In this document: one piece after another, positions 16,404 to 24,455 of the stretch
Numbering within the stretch: the stretch's first letter is position 1
Layout: every line of letters begins with the position of its first letter
Assembly (NCBI GenBank): GCA_902461935.1
Contig: CABPZP010000005.1
Coordinates: 1-64,000, forward strand
Source of the DNA: Merdicola sp905200315
GTDB lineage: Bacteria > Bacillota > Clostridia > TANB77 > CAG-508
Reading direction: 5' to 3'
DNA length: 64,000 bases
The notes under the pieces: model-generated
Seen by the model: the letters and a program-made list of their open reading frames with translations, nothing else
What the model was told of the DNA's origin: nothing
Database searches by the model: none
Program-made: the position numbers and the translations under genes

Positions 16404-17759
16404 ATGGTTGAAAAAAATAAAGAATATATTGTAGATATAATAGATAATGGATTTGAAGGAGAAGGTATTGCAAAAATAGAGGGCTTTACTATTTTTATTC
16501 CTAATGCAATAAAGGGTGAAAAGGTTAAAATTTTAATTGTAAAAGTTTTAAAATCACATGCTTTTGGTAAAATTTTGGACATAATCGATAAATCGGATAA
16601 AAGAGTCGAATGTGATTGCGAAACATATAAAAGATGTGGCGGTTGCAATATGAGACATATAGAGTATGAAGAAACTTTAATAATAAAAAGAAATTCTGTA
16701 CAAGCTTTGGTAAATAAAACATTAAAAAATAAAGTTCGAGTAAAAAATACAATAGGAATGGAAAATCCGCTTCACTATAGAAATAAAGCACAATACCCAA
16801 TAGGAATGAATAAGGAAAATAAACCTGTAATTGGTGTATTTGCAAGAAGAAGTCACGAAATTATACCTATAAATAATTGTTTAATACAAAAGCCTATTTC
16901 AGAGCAAATTGCTAAATTTATTTTAGAATATATTACAAAAAATAATATATCTGTATACGATGAAAAAAGCGGAAAAGGTATATTTAGGCATTTAGTTATA
17001 AAAGTAGGAGTAAAAACAAATGAAATAATGTGTATACTCGTTATTAATGCGAATTCATTTAAAAATGAAAATAAATTAGTAGAAGAACTTGTTAAAAATT
17101 TCCCCAATATTAAAACAATAGTAAAAAATATAAACACAAAAAACACAAATGTAATTATGGGAAAAGAGAATATTGTACTGTATGGAGATGGCTATATAAA
17201 AGACATATTAGGAGATTATACTTTTAAAATTTCACCACAATCATTTTATCAAGTAAATCCGCTTCAAGCAGAAAAATTATATAATTTAGGAGTAGAAGCA
17301 GCAAAAATAACAAAAAATGACATTGTATTTGATTTATATTGTGGTATTGGTACAATTTCATTATTTATGGCAAAGTATGCAAAAAAAGTATATGGAGTTG
17401 AAATAGTAGAACAAGCAATAAAAGATGCAAAAGAAAATGCAAAAACTAATAATATAGAAAATACAGAATTTATAGCAGGAGACACAGAAATAATATTAGA
17501 TGATTTAATAAATAATAAAAAAATAATACCAGATGTTGTTATGGTAGATCCGCCACGAAAAGGATTAGATAATAGAACTATAGAAAATATAAACAAAATA
17601 AAACCAAATAGAGTTATATATATAAGTTGCAATCCTGCAACACTAATAAGGGACTTAGCAAAATTCGAAGAATACTATGAAATAAAATCAATACAGCCTG
17701 TAGATATGTTCCCATTCACAAGCAACGTTGAATGCGTTTCGGTGCTATATCTAAAATAA
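16404..17759 (+). CDS. rlmD: 23S rRNA (uracil-C5)-methyltransferase, RlmD/TrmA type
   Basis: The 451-residue protein has three parts. A TRAM domain occupies residues 1-60. A Cys cluster for an iron-sulfur centre (CDCETYKRCGGC, about 73-84) follows. The SAM-dependent domain has FDLYCGIGT, VDPPRKG and the catalytic ISCNPATLIRDL. It makes 5-methyluridine in 23S rRNA. The C-terminal codons (SNVECVSVLYLK) recur in altered form at 19209 and 20187. The 3' end of this gene (rumA) is a known insertion site for integrative elements in streptococci, and the repeats here indicate the same use. Confidence 0.92.
   Translation: MVEKNKEYIVDIIDNGFEGEGIAKIEGFTIFIPNAIKGEKVKILIVKVLKSHAFGKILDIIDKSDKRVECDCETYKRCGGCNMRHIEYEETLIIKRNSVQALVNKTLKNKVRVKNTIGMENPLHYRNKAQYPIGMNKENKPVIGVFARRSHEIIPINNCLIQKPISEQIAKFILEYITKNNISVYDEKSGKGIFRHLVIKVGVKTNEIMCILVINANSFKNENKLVEELVKNFPNIKTIVKNINTKNTNVIMGKENIVLYGDGYIKDILGDYTFKISPQSFYQVNPLQAEKLYNLGVEAAKITKNDIVFDLYCGIGTISLFMAKYAKKVYGVEIVEQAIKDAKENAKTNNIENTEFIAGDTEIILDDLINNKKIIPDVVMVDPPRKGLDNRTIENINKIKPNRVIYISCNPATLIRDLAKFEEYYEIKSIQPVDMFPFTSNVECVSVLYLK
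17721..17759 (+). repeat. rlmD 3' end, attachment-site-like repeat, copy 1
   Basis: These are the last codons of intact rlmD: SNVECVSVLYLK and stop. Confidence 0.7.
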
Positions 17760-17782
17760 ATCCTGTAATACTTGAATTTACA

Positions 17783-17905
17783 ATGAAAGAAAAAATATTT
17801 AAAAACAGCTCTAAAAACAAAATAGGAGCAAAAAACTCAAAATTTAAAGATGTTTTAGTAAAATTTATGTTCAACCTAGAATATGGGAACATATGCAAAT
17901 ACTAA
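17783..17905 (+). CDS. Doubtful 40-residue ORF after rlmD
   Basis: ATG opens a 40-codon basic peptide beginning MKEKIFKNSSKNK. There is no clear ribosome site. It lies at the head of the first island after rlmD and overlaps nothing else. It could be a fragment of an integrated element. Weak support. Confidence 0.2.
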   Translation: MKEKIFKNSSKNKIGAKNSKFKDVLVKFMFNLEYGNICKY

Positions 17906-17925
17906 ATAAAAAAGAAGGAATATTT

Positions 17926-19005
17926 ATGTTAAAAGATTTATGTTTCGAGATAATACAGACTTGCCCTAATAAATGTAAGTTCTGTTCTTCAAATTCATCA
18001 CAAGACAAACAAACAATAATTACATTTGAACAGTTTAAAAAGACAGTTATGCATTTTATAAAACAAGGTGGAATAGAAGAATTATCAATTTCTGGTGGAG
18101 AACCATTTTTGCATCCAGATTTATTTGAAATGGTAAAGTTTTGTAAAGATAATGGAATTAAAACAGTTATATTCACTAGCGGGATAAAAAGAGCATCTGC
18201 AATGACAGTAGAAATGATAGAATATATAAAAAAAAAATGTAAACAAGATTTACAGGAAATAGAAAAACATGAACCATGGAATGAAAGATTAAAAATAAAT
18301 GTAAAAGCATATTACGATAGATGTTTAACACCAAAATCATTTGAAGGGATAACAAGACAGGAGTTCGAAAAATTAAAACAATTAGGATTAGACAAGATAG
18401 TATTTGACTGGCAAACATTTGAAGAATCAACTGATAATGAATTAATGGGAAGAAAAGGTTTAATTACATGCTTAATGGATTCGCTGATAAGAGCAAGCAG
18501 AACAGGGATAAATGTTGATGTACACTTTATTCCAATGAAACCAAATTATAGACAGTTTTCTGATATAATTGAATGCTTAGAAATATCAGGTGTAAAAAAT
18601 ATAAGTGTCTTAAATTTTGTTCCTCAAGGCAGAGGAAGAGATAATAAAGAAGAGTTAATGCTAAGTAAAGAAGAATTGAAAGAGTTTTCAGAGATATTAA
18701 AAAAAGAAAAAGAACATTATAGTGGCAATATTAGGATAGGAATTCCACTAAATGGAAAAATATCACATTTATGCACAGCAGGAACTGAAAAATTAGATAT
18801 AAAGTATGATGGGACAGTATTACCATGCCCAGCATTTAAAGAAATGAGTATAGAGACAATGGAAAAGTATGGTATAAAATTACATAGCATATATGAAGAT
18901 TTGGAAAAAGTAGTTGTACATAGCGGAAAGAGAAAAGCACCATTGTGTAAACAAGTATATGGATTTAATGGAGATTTAACAGATAGTGATGAAATCATAA
19001 GATAG
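17926..19005 (+). CDS. Radical SAM protein with C-terminal Cys cluster
   Basis: The 359-residue protein starts MLKDLCFEIIQTCPNKCKFC. The CxxxCxxC motif for the SAM-binding iron-sulfur cluster is at residues about 13-20, then ISGGEPFLHPD. The C-terminal part has LCTAG, LPCPAF and APLCKQ, cysteines like those of SPASM/twitch auxiliary clusters that modify peptides or small molecules. The start is set at 17926 because GAAGGA precedes it; an upstream ATG at 17893 lacks a site. It is the only full gene in the first island after rlmD. No precursor peptide is obvious nearby, so the substrate is unknown. Confidence 0.8.
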   Translation: MLKDLCFEIIQTCPNKCKFCSSNSSQDKQTIITFEQFKKTVMHFIKQGGIEELSISGGEPFLHPDLFEMVKFCKDNGIKTVIFTSGIKRASAMTVEMIEYIKKKCKQDLQEIEKHEPWNERLKINVKAYYDRCLTPKSFEGITRQEFEKLKQLGLDKIVFDWQTFEESTDNELMGRKGLITCLMDSLIRASRTGINVDVHFIPMKPNYRQFSDIIECLEISGVKNISVLNFVPQGRGRDNKEELMLSKEELKEFSEILKKEKEHYSGNIRIGIPLNGKISHLCTAGTEKLDIKYDGTVLPCPAFKEMSIETMEKYGIKLHSIYEDLEKVVVHSGKRKAPLCKQVYGFNGDLTDSDEIIR

Positions 19006-19208
19006 ATTTGTTAGATATTACAGATATTAATCCAGAAAAAATAGTAGAAATCAAATTTTTGCATTTGAAAAATATATTAATTTATTTTTAAAATAAAATT
19101 TTATATCACGAAAAAATTGAAAAATTCATTTTATGAAATATGATTTTGCAATAATATGTTCTTAATTGACATACAAGCTGACTAATATATGCTCTTATGC
19201 GATAAAAC

Positions 19209-19247
19209 AGCCACGTTGAGTGTGTATGCGTTCTAAAACTTAAATAA
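19209..19247 (+). repeat. rlmD 3' end, attachment-site-like repeat, copy 2
   Basis: This translates as SHVECVCVLKLK and stop, a diverged copy of the rlmD C-terminus with no gene before it. The segment 19006-19208 holds nothing else that I can name. Confidence 0.75.
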
Positions 19248-19295
19248 AGCTTTAAATCAACTATTCAGTGCCTATTAAAAAAAGCATATTTTTGA

Positions 19296-19475
19296 GAAAA
19301 AACACTAATTTTCATCAAAAAAATAAAAAAAATTGAGAAAGAAACAATTAATAACAGTATAAATCTTTATAATGAATGTATTTCAAATAATATTTGTTAT
19401 TTTGATACTTCATTAGATAGATACGAAACATATAATGATATTTATAAATATATAGAAAGAAATATTGAGGTGTAA
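19296..19475 (+). pseudogene. C-terminal fragment of an unidentified protein, possibly a small kinase
   Basis: An open stretch without a start ends at TAA 19473-19475, directly before the HAD gene. It contains CYFDTSLDRYETYNDIYKY. A CxFDTS..R pattern near the C-terminus is reminiscent of small P-loop kinases, but no Walker motif remains. It lies at the head of the second island. Family assignment is a guess. Confidence 0.4.
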
Positions 19476-19477
19476 TC

Positions 19478-20074
19478 ATGAAAAAAATATTTTTATTTGA
19501 TCTTGGAAATGTTTTGGCAAAATCTTTAGATGATTATGGTTTGTATAATAAATTAAATTGTAAAATTTCATATGATAAATTTTTAAAATATTGGTGGGGT
19601 GATGATTTAGTTTTAAAAGCTCATATGGGACTTGCTACAGATGATGAACATGTTGAAGCGTTATTGAAATTTTGTAAAAGTGATTTATCAATTAAACAAT
19701 TTTATGAAATATATAATAGTTTAGATAATTCTTTATATGATGATACTATTGAAATTATAAATGATTTAAAAAATAAAGGGTATAAGGTTGGACTCTTATC
19801 TAATCTTAGGTTAATGGATTACAAAAGATATAAAAAACAAATTGAAAAAATAAATTTTGATTATATATTTTTATCATATGAAATGAAATGTATAAAACCA
19901 TCAAAAGATATTTATGTGCAAGTAATTGATAAACTAAAATGTGAAAATGATGAAATAATATTTTTTGATGATAATGAAAAAAATGTAAATGGAGCTAAAC
20001 TGCTTGGTATTAATGCTTATCAAGCAACAGGGGAAAATATAAAAGAAGTATTTGAAAAAATAATAAATATGTAA
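19478..20074 (+). CDS. HAD-superfamily hydrolase (HAD-IA type)
   Basis: The 198-residue protein has HAD motif I FLFDLGNVL, motif II LLSNLR, motif III Lys in KCIKPSKDIY and motif IV IIFFDDNEKNVNGA, with a helical cap between I and II. The second Asp of motif I is replaced: the motif reads DLGN, as in several HAD-IA epoxide-hydrolase-like relatives. It is probably a phosphatase or dehalogenase-like enzyme acting on a small molecule. It lies alone in the second island after rlmD. Confidence 0.82.
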   Translation: MKKIFLFDLGNVLAKSLDDYGLYNKLNCKISYDKFLKYWWGDDLVLKAHMGLATDDEHVEALLKFCKSDLSIKQFYEIYNSLDNSLYDDTIEIINDLKNKGYKVGLLSNLRLMDYKRYKKQIEKINFDYIFLSYEMKCIKPSKDIYVQVIDKLKCENDEIIFFDDNEKNVNGAKLLGINAYQATGENIKEVFEKIINM

Positions 20075-20186
20075 TATAAATTTTTATTGAATATTTATAC
20101 ATAAATAAATATTCAAATAATAATAGGGATAATACAGGAGTCAGTTATACTTAAACATATAAAAAATTATTCATAATTAACAAACA

Positions 20187-20225
20187 CGACATGTTGAATG
20201 TGTTGCAGTGCTTAAACTTAAATAG
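20187..20225 (+). repeat. rlmD 3' end, attachment-site-like repeat, copy 3
   Basis: This translates as RHVECVAVLKLK and stop, preceded in frame by Thr. It marks the right end of the second island. Confidence 0.75.
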
Positions 20226-20276
20226 CAAGAATACAATGATTAAAAGCAAGAAAATTTAATAAAAGGAGAGTTGCAT

Positions 20277-21452
20277 ATGGGGAAAGTTTTAAAAATAAGA
20301 GAAGTAGGAGAGCCTATTCTCGAAAAAGAATGTAGCACAGTAGATATAAAGAATATAAATAAAGATATTTTAGATATTATAGAAGATTTAAAGGCTACAT
20401 TAGAATTTGGAACAGGGCTGGGAATTGCAGCACCTCAAATAGGAGTAGACAAGAGAATAATTGTAGTAGGAGCTAAAAAAGAAAAAGTAAAGTATAATGA
20501 TGCAGAAGAAATACCAATAAGAGCAATGATAAATCCTACTTGGAAAAAGATATCAGAGAGTACAGATATACAATATGAAGGTTGTATGAGTATTCCAATA
20601 ATTAGAGGAAAAGTGGAAAGATATAAAGACATAGAGTTAACCTATTACGATGAAAAAGGTAAACAAATAATAAAAGAAATCCATGGTTTTTTTGCAAGAT
20701 TAGTGCAACATGAATGTGACCATTTAGATGGAATAGTATTCTTAGAAAAAGTAAAAGTTCCTAACGGATTTGCTACAATAGATAATATTAATAAATATAA
20801 TTTAAGAGAAATAGATGGTATATGTATGAAAGAAATTAATCAAGAATTAGTAAAATATATAGAAAGTGAAATATTTCCATTATATAATAGAAATGAAGAA
20901 GGACATGGGATAAATCATATAAAAACAGTAATAAGAAGAAGTTTAGAGTTAGCACAAGGATATGATGTTAATTTGAATATGGTTTATGTAATTGCATCTT
21001 ATCATGATTTAGGGCATTATATAGATAGAAAAAGACATGAAATTATTTCAGCAGAAATGTTTATGAAGGATGAAAAAATAAGGAAATGGTTTACAACAGA
21101 GCAAATAAATACAATAAAAGAAGCTATAGAAGACCATAGAGCATCTAGCAATCATGAACCAAGAACAATATATGGAAGAATAGTAAGTACGGCAGACAGA
21201 ACGATTATAGATATAGATAATACTATAAGAAGGGCATATTCTTATGGCAAAAGAAATTATGTAGGTTTATCAGAGGAAGAACAAATTGAAAGAGTTTACC
21301 AACACTTAACAGAAAAATATGGAGAGAATGGATATGCAAAAGTGTATTTAGAAGATAAGGAATTTGATAAATCTATAAAAAAATTAAGACAAGCATTATC
21401 CAACAAAGAAGAATTTATTAAAAGAGTAAAAAGAGTAGTAAAAGAAAGCTAA
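20277..21452 (+). CDS. def: Peptide deformylase fused to an HD phosphohydrolase domain
   Basis: The 391-residue protein carries two enzymes. Residues 1-175 are a peptide deformylase: motif 1 GLGIAAPQ, motif 2 EGCMS (usually EGCLS) with the ligand Cys, motif 3 QHECDHLDG with the two ligand His. It removes formyl from new proteins. Residues about 200-391 are an HD domain: GHGINHIK, SYHDLGHY and a final Asp in VSTADR, typical of metal-dependent phosphohydrolases. All key residues are kept in both halves. ATG 20277 is chosen because AAAAGGAG is 8 bases upstream. The fused form is unusual; the HD substrate is unknown. Confidence 0.88.
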   Translation: MGKVLKIREVGEPILEKECSTVDIKNINKDILDIIEDLKATLEFGTGLGIAAPQIGVDKRIIVVGAKKEKVKYNDAEEIPIRAMINPTWKKISESTDIQYEGCMSIPIIRGKVERYKDIELTYYDEKGKQIIKEIHGFFARLVQHECDHLDGIVFLEKVKVPNGFATIDNINKYNLREIDGICMKEINQELVKYIESEIFPLYNRNEEGHGINHIKTVIRRSLELAQGYDVNLNMVYVIASYHDLGHYIDRKRHEIISAEMFMKDEKIRKWFTTEQINTIKEAIEDHRASSNHEPRTIYGRIVSTADRTIIDIDNTIRRAYSYGKRNYVGLSEEEQIERVYQHLTEKYGENGYAKVYLEDKEFDKSIKKLRQALSNKEEFIKRVKRVVKES

Positions 21453-21479
21453 AAAATATTTAATAGAGGAGAATATAAT

Positions 21480-22013
21480 ATGGAATTAATATGTAAGATA
21501 ACAGATGAAGATATAGGAGAAAAATTTACTAATATGGAAAATCCTAAATTGAGATTAGCAGCAAGAGGAATAGTCATAAGAGAAGATGGAAAAATAGCTA
21601 TATTTAATAAAAGTAAAAAGAATGAATATAAATTACCTGGTGGAGGACTAGAAGAAAACGAAAGTCCAGAAGAAGCTTTTAAAAGAGAAGTATTAGAAGA
21701 AACTGGCTGCAAAGTAGAAATTGTAGAGTGCTTAGGAAAGACAGAAGAATATAAATCTATAAATAACTTTAAACAAATTTCTTACGTATTTGTCGGAAAA
21801 GTTTTAGAAGATACTAAGCAATTAAATGTAACAGAAAAAGAAAAAAATGAGGGAGCAAAAATGCTATGGGACACTCCTGAAAATGGACTAAAACGTATAA
21901 GAGATTGTTTTGATAAACTAGTTGCTTCGGAATATGGTTCTGTTTATAGTACAAAATTTATTATATTAAGAGATGCAAAAATTTTAGAAAAATATTTAGA
22001 AAATAAAATATAA
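21480..22013 (+). CDS. NUDIX hydrolase
   Basis: The 177-residue protein has a complete NUDIX box, starting GGGLEENESPEEAFKREV and ending EETG (about residues 58-81), which hydrolyses nucleoside-diphosphate-X compounds. AGAGGAG precedes the start. It lies in a run with the deformylase-HD fusion, a GNAT protein and RdgB, three of which are nucleotide-handling hydrolases. Confidence 0.85.
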   Translation: MELICKITDEDIGEKFTNMENPKLRLAARGIVIREDGKIAIFNKSKKNEYKLPGGGLEENESPEEAFKREVLEETGCKVEIVECLGKTEEYKSINNFKQISYVFVGKVLEDTKQLNVTEKEKNEGAKMLWDTPENGLKRIRDCFDKLVASEYGSVYSTKFIILRDAKILEKYLENKI

Positions 22014-22082
22014 TTTCAATATAATATTAAATGTAAATTAAAAAAATAAGATAGTATTATAAATATAATTAAAGGAATAGTT

Positions 22083-22652
22083 ATGAAAATAAAATTAAAG
22101 TATGTAAATTATTTGAAAAGTAAACACAAAACAGAAATGAAAAGAATATATTTAAAAGCATTTCCAGAAAGTGAAAGATTTCCTTTTTGGATTCTAAAAC
22201 ATTGCTCAAAAGAAAATAACATTAAATTTATGGAAGTTTTAAATGGAAATGAATTAGTTGGAATTGAGTACCTATTAACATATGAAAATAATGCATATTT
22301 AATGTATTTTGCGATTGATGAAAATAAACAAAACAAAGGATATGGTTCAGAAACAGTTAAAGATTTAGCTAATGAATATAATACAGTTATTTTAAGCATA
22401 GAAAAATTAGATAATATTAATAGAGAAATAAAACAAAAGAGAAAGAACTTTTATTTAAGGAATGGCTTTCAAGAAACTAATGTATTTTATGAAGATGCAG
22501 GAGTTGAATACGAAATATTAACTACTAATAAAAATTTTTCTACAACCAAAGAAAGTCTAGAAAAATTTTATGAGCAAATGACAAGTTCTAAAATTTTAAA
22601 ATACATAATTGGAAAAATTTTTAATGTTTATGATATTAAATTAAAAAACTAG
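22083..22652 (+). CDS. GNAT-family N-acetyltransferase
   Basis: The 189-residue protein has a central beta-strand with LMYFAIDENKQNKGYGSE (residues about 72-89), the acetyl-CoA pyrophosphate loop of GNAT enzymes. It continues into a helix and a later NFYLRNGF motif, typical of motif B. The acceptor is unknown. The RdgB gene begins 10 bases later. Confidence 0.78.
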   Translation: MKIKLKYVNYLKSKHKTEMKRIYLKAFPESERFPFWILKHCSKENNIKFMEVLNGNELVGIEYLLTYENNAYLMYFAIDENKQNKGYGSETVKDLANEYNTVILSIEKLDNINREIKQKRKNFYLRNGFQETNVFYEDAGVEYEILTTNKNFSTTKESLEKFYEQMTSSKILKYIIGKIFNVYDIKLKN

Positions 22653-22662
22653 GAGTAAATTT

Positions 22663-23242
22663 ATGAAAGAAATAATAATAGCTTCAGGAAATAAAGGAAA
22701 AATAAGAGAAACTCAAGAAATTTTAAATGAATATAAAGTTATATCAATGAATGAACTAGGAATTGATATAGATGTTGAAGAGGATAAAAATACATTTGAA
22801 GGAAATGCAATAAAAAAAGCACAAACTATAGCAAAGAAAATAGGCGGAAAAATGTGTATTGCAGATGATTCTGGTATTGAAATAGAGTTTTTGGATGGAT
22901 TTCCAGGTGTGGTAACTAAAAGATGGCATAGTGGTACAGATAGAGAAAGAAATTTAGCAATAATTGAGAAATTAAAAGGTGTTCCAAAGGAAAAAAGAAA
23001 AATAACTTTTACAACTGCAATTGCATTATCAAATGGCGAAACTACAATTTGCGAAAAAGGTATAATAGATGGTTTTGTTGCCGAAAAGCCTATTCGGAGA
23101 TAATGGATTTGGCTTTGATGAGATATTTGAATTATCAAACGGAAAAACTTTAGCAGAATTATCACAAGAAGAAAAAAATAAAATAAGTGCAAGAAGAATT
23201 GCATTAGAAAAAATAAAAAACAACATAATAAATACAAAATAG
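22663..23242 (+). CDS. rdgB: RdgB/HAM1 non-canonical purine NTP pyrophosphatase, with a +1 frame change at CGG
   Basis: The protein begins IIIASGNKGKIRE and has ADDSGIEI, both RdgB hallmarks. The zero frame stops at 23101-23103, just after codon CGG 23095-23097. If the C at 23095 is skipped, the frame continues GDNGFGFDEIF and ends at TAG 23240-23242. That gives 192 residues, the usual family length. The family motif around the break (E. coli PAGEGGFGYDPIF) aligns without a gap as PIGDNGFGFDEIF. Either this is a single inserted base or the CGG is a +1 recoding site. The enzyme removes ITP, XTP and dITP from the nucleotide pool. Confidence 0.85.
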
Positions 23243-23287
23243 GAAAATTAAATAGAAAAATATATATAATTAATTTTAGTGTTAATA

Positions 23288-23365
23288 AAAGCTCTCTCGT
23301 GTAGAGAGAGCTTTGCGTTTATAAACGAATTAACCACATTTAAATGTGCAACATTAGATGTAATT
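23288..23365 (-). ncRNA. Small RNA gene B, paralogue of A
   Basis: The minus strand carries a TATAAT box (23373-23368), then a 5' hairpin GCACATTTAAATGTGG, then a second palindrome CGTTTATAAACG. It ends in a terminator with the perfect 11-bp stem AAAGCTCTCTC / GAGAGAGCTTT followed by T residues. The 5' part matches small RNA A in order and spacing: the TATAAT box is 12 bases before ACAT in both. The -35 box is weak. Confidence 0.5.
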
Positions 23366-23394
23366 ATATTATATGCAAATAAGGAAATATTATT

Positions 23395-23472
23395 ACAAAA
23401 AGCAAAGACTAGGTTAAACCTAGTCTTTGAAAAACAACTTCCACATCTTTCGATGTGCAACTCTAAATGTAA
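23395..23472 (-). ncRNA. Small RNA gene A, next to the PemK-like gene
   Basis: This is a self-contained unit on the minus strand. Its promoter is TTGACT, 17 bases, TATAAT. The RNA is about 75 bases. It has a 5' stem-loop CACATC-GAAA-GATGTG and a terminator built on a nearly perfect palindrome CAAAGACTAGGTT / AACCTAGTCTTTG followed by CTTTTTG. No ORF with a ribosome site exists inside. No known RNA family is recognised. Confidence 0.6.
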
Positions 23473-23476
23473 ATTA

Positions 23477-23505
23477 ATTATAGTATATTGTTCGGCGGAA
23501 GTCAA
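23477..23505 (-). promoter_or_regulatory. Sigma-A promoter of small RNA A
   Basis: The minus strand reads TTGACT (23505-23500), 17 bases, TATAAT (23482-23477). It begins 14 bases after the stop of the PemK-like gene. Confidence 0.75.
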
Positions 23506-23518
23506 TATTTTTCAAGAA

Positions 23519-24254
23519 TTATTCTTCAAAAATATAATATCTCTTTAATGAAGTTAAAATATTATTATAATCATTTTGTGATAGATGTGCAATTTTTTTG
23601 TTTTGAAAAAAAGGTTCCCTTAATCTTTTATAGCTAAAATTAGCCATAGATTCTAATTTTGCAGTACTACAAGGTAGGCAATTAATATCACAGTGAAAAT
23701 AATATTTATCTTTGTAACATTTGCTACTTAAAGGAATTACTGTCCACATTTTCTTATCAGCAGAAGAACGCCATAATATAGCAGGTCGTAATTTTCTTAA
23801 TTCTGAACCAACATTTTGTCCAAAATCGACCCAGCATATAGAGCCAGGTTTTAGAATAGAGATTTCTGTATTATTGACATTTAATAATAATTTATCATAA
23901 CACCATTTTAAATATTTTATATTATCAATGTTTTTATAATTAATTTCTCTACTTATTTTTTGAATTAAAGATTCTTTTAAAAGACTTAAAACATTTGAAA
24001 AATCTTTATTATTCAATTTTAAAAAATTGCCTTTAACATAAACTAATCCGTTTTATATTTCTTTTGGTATATTCTTGTAAATCGTTTATATCAATAAATC
24101 TATTTATCGATTCTATATATGTTAAATTATGAGATTCAGTAGCATAAACTGTTAGTCCAACATAATGATTTTCAGATATATTATATATAATTAAAATATG
24201 TTTTTTTTTATTATTTTCAACAACTTCATAAATATTTTGAGAATATATTTTCAA
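23519..24254 (-). CDS. PemK/MazF-like protein, one gene joined by a +1 frame change at CGG
   Basis: Two frames are present. The first (24254-24033, TTG start behind GGAGG) gives about 73 residues and ends just after CGG 24050-24048. Skipping that C continues as GLVYVKGNFLKLNNKDF straight into the second frame (24016-23519), which lacks a convincing ribosome site of its own. The joined protein is about 244 residues. The C-terminal domain is PemK/MazF-like: PGSICWVDFGQNVGSELRK, LRPAIL, then VIPLSSK. This is the fold of mRNA-cutting toxins. The N-terminal part has a similar strand pattern. No separate antitoxin gene is visible; two small RNAs follow directly. If no frame change occurs, these are two coupled ORFs. 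Confidence 0.65.
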
Positions 24255-24455
24255 AGATAAACCTCCACAAATGATATTTTATATTTTTGTTTTACTAAGA
24301 AACACTATCGCAATAATACTATATTTTAATATAAAAAGCAATACATTTGTTCACTAAAAAGTGCTAATAAAATAATAAAATCTCAAAATTAGATAAAAAG
24401 CATAAAATATAGTATGACTATTAATTTACTAGTCATAGGAGAGGTGAAAATTTTT

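Noticed and set aside
23280..23500. Dense run of palindromes that at first looks like a small CRISPR array
   Set aside because: The stems differ from each other, there are only two units, no equal spacers exist and no cas genes are near. The promoter-hairpin-terminator order fits two small RNA genes.
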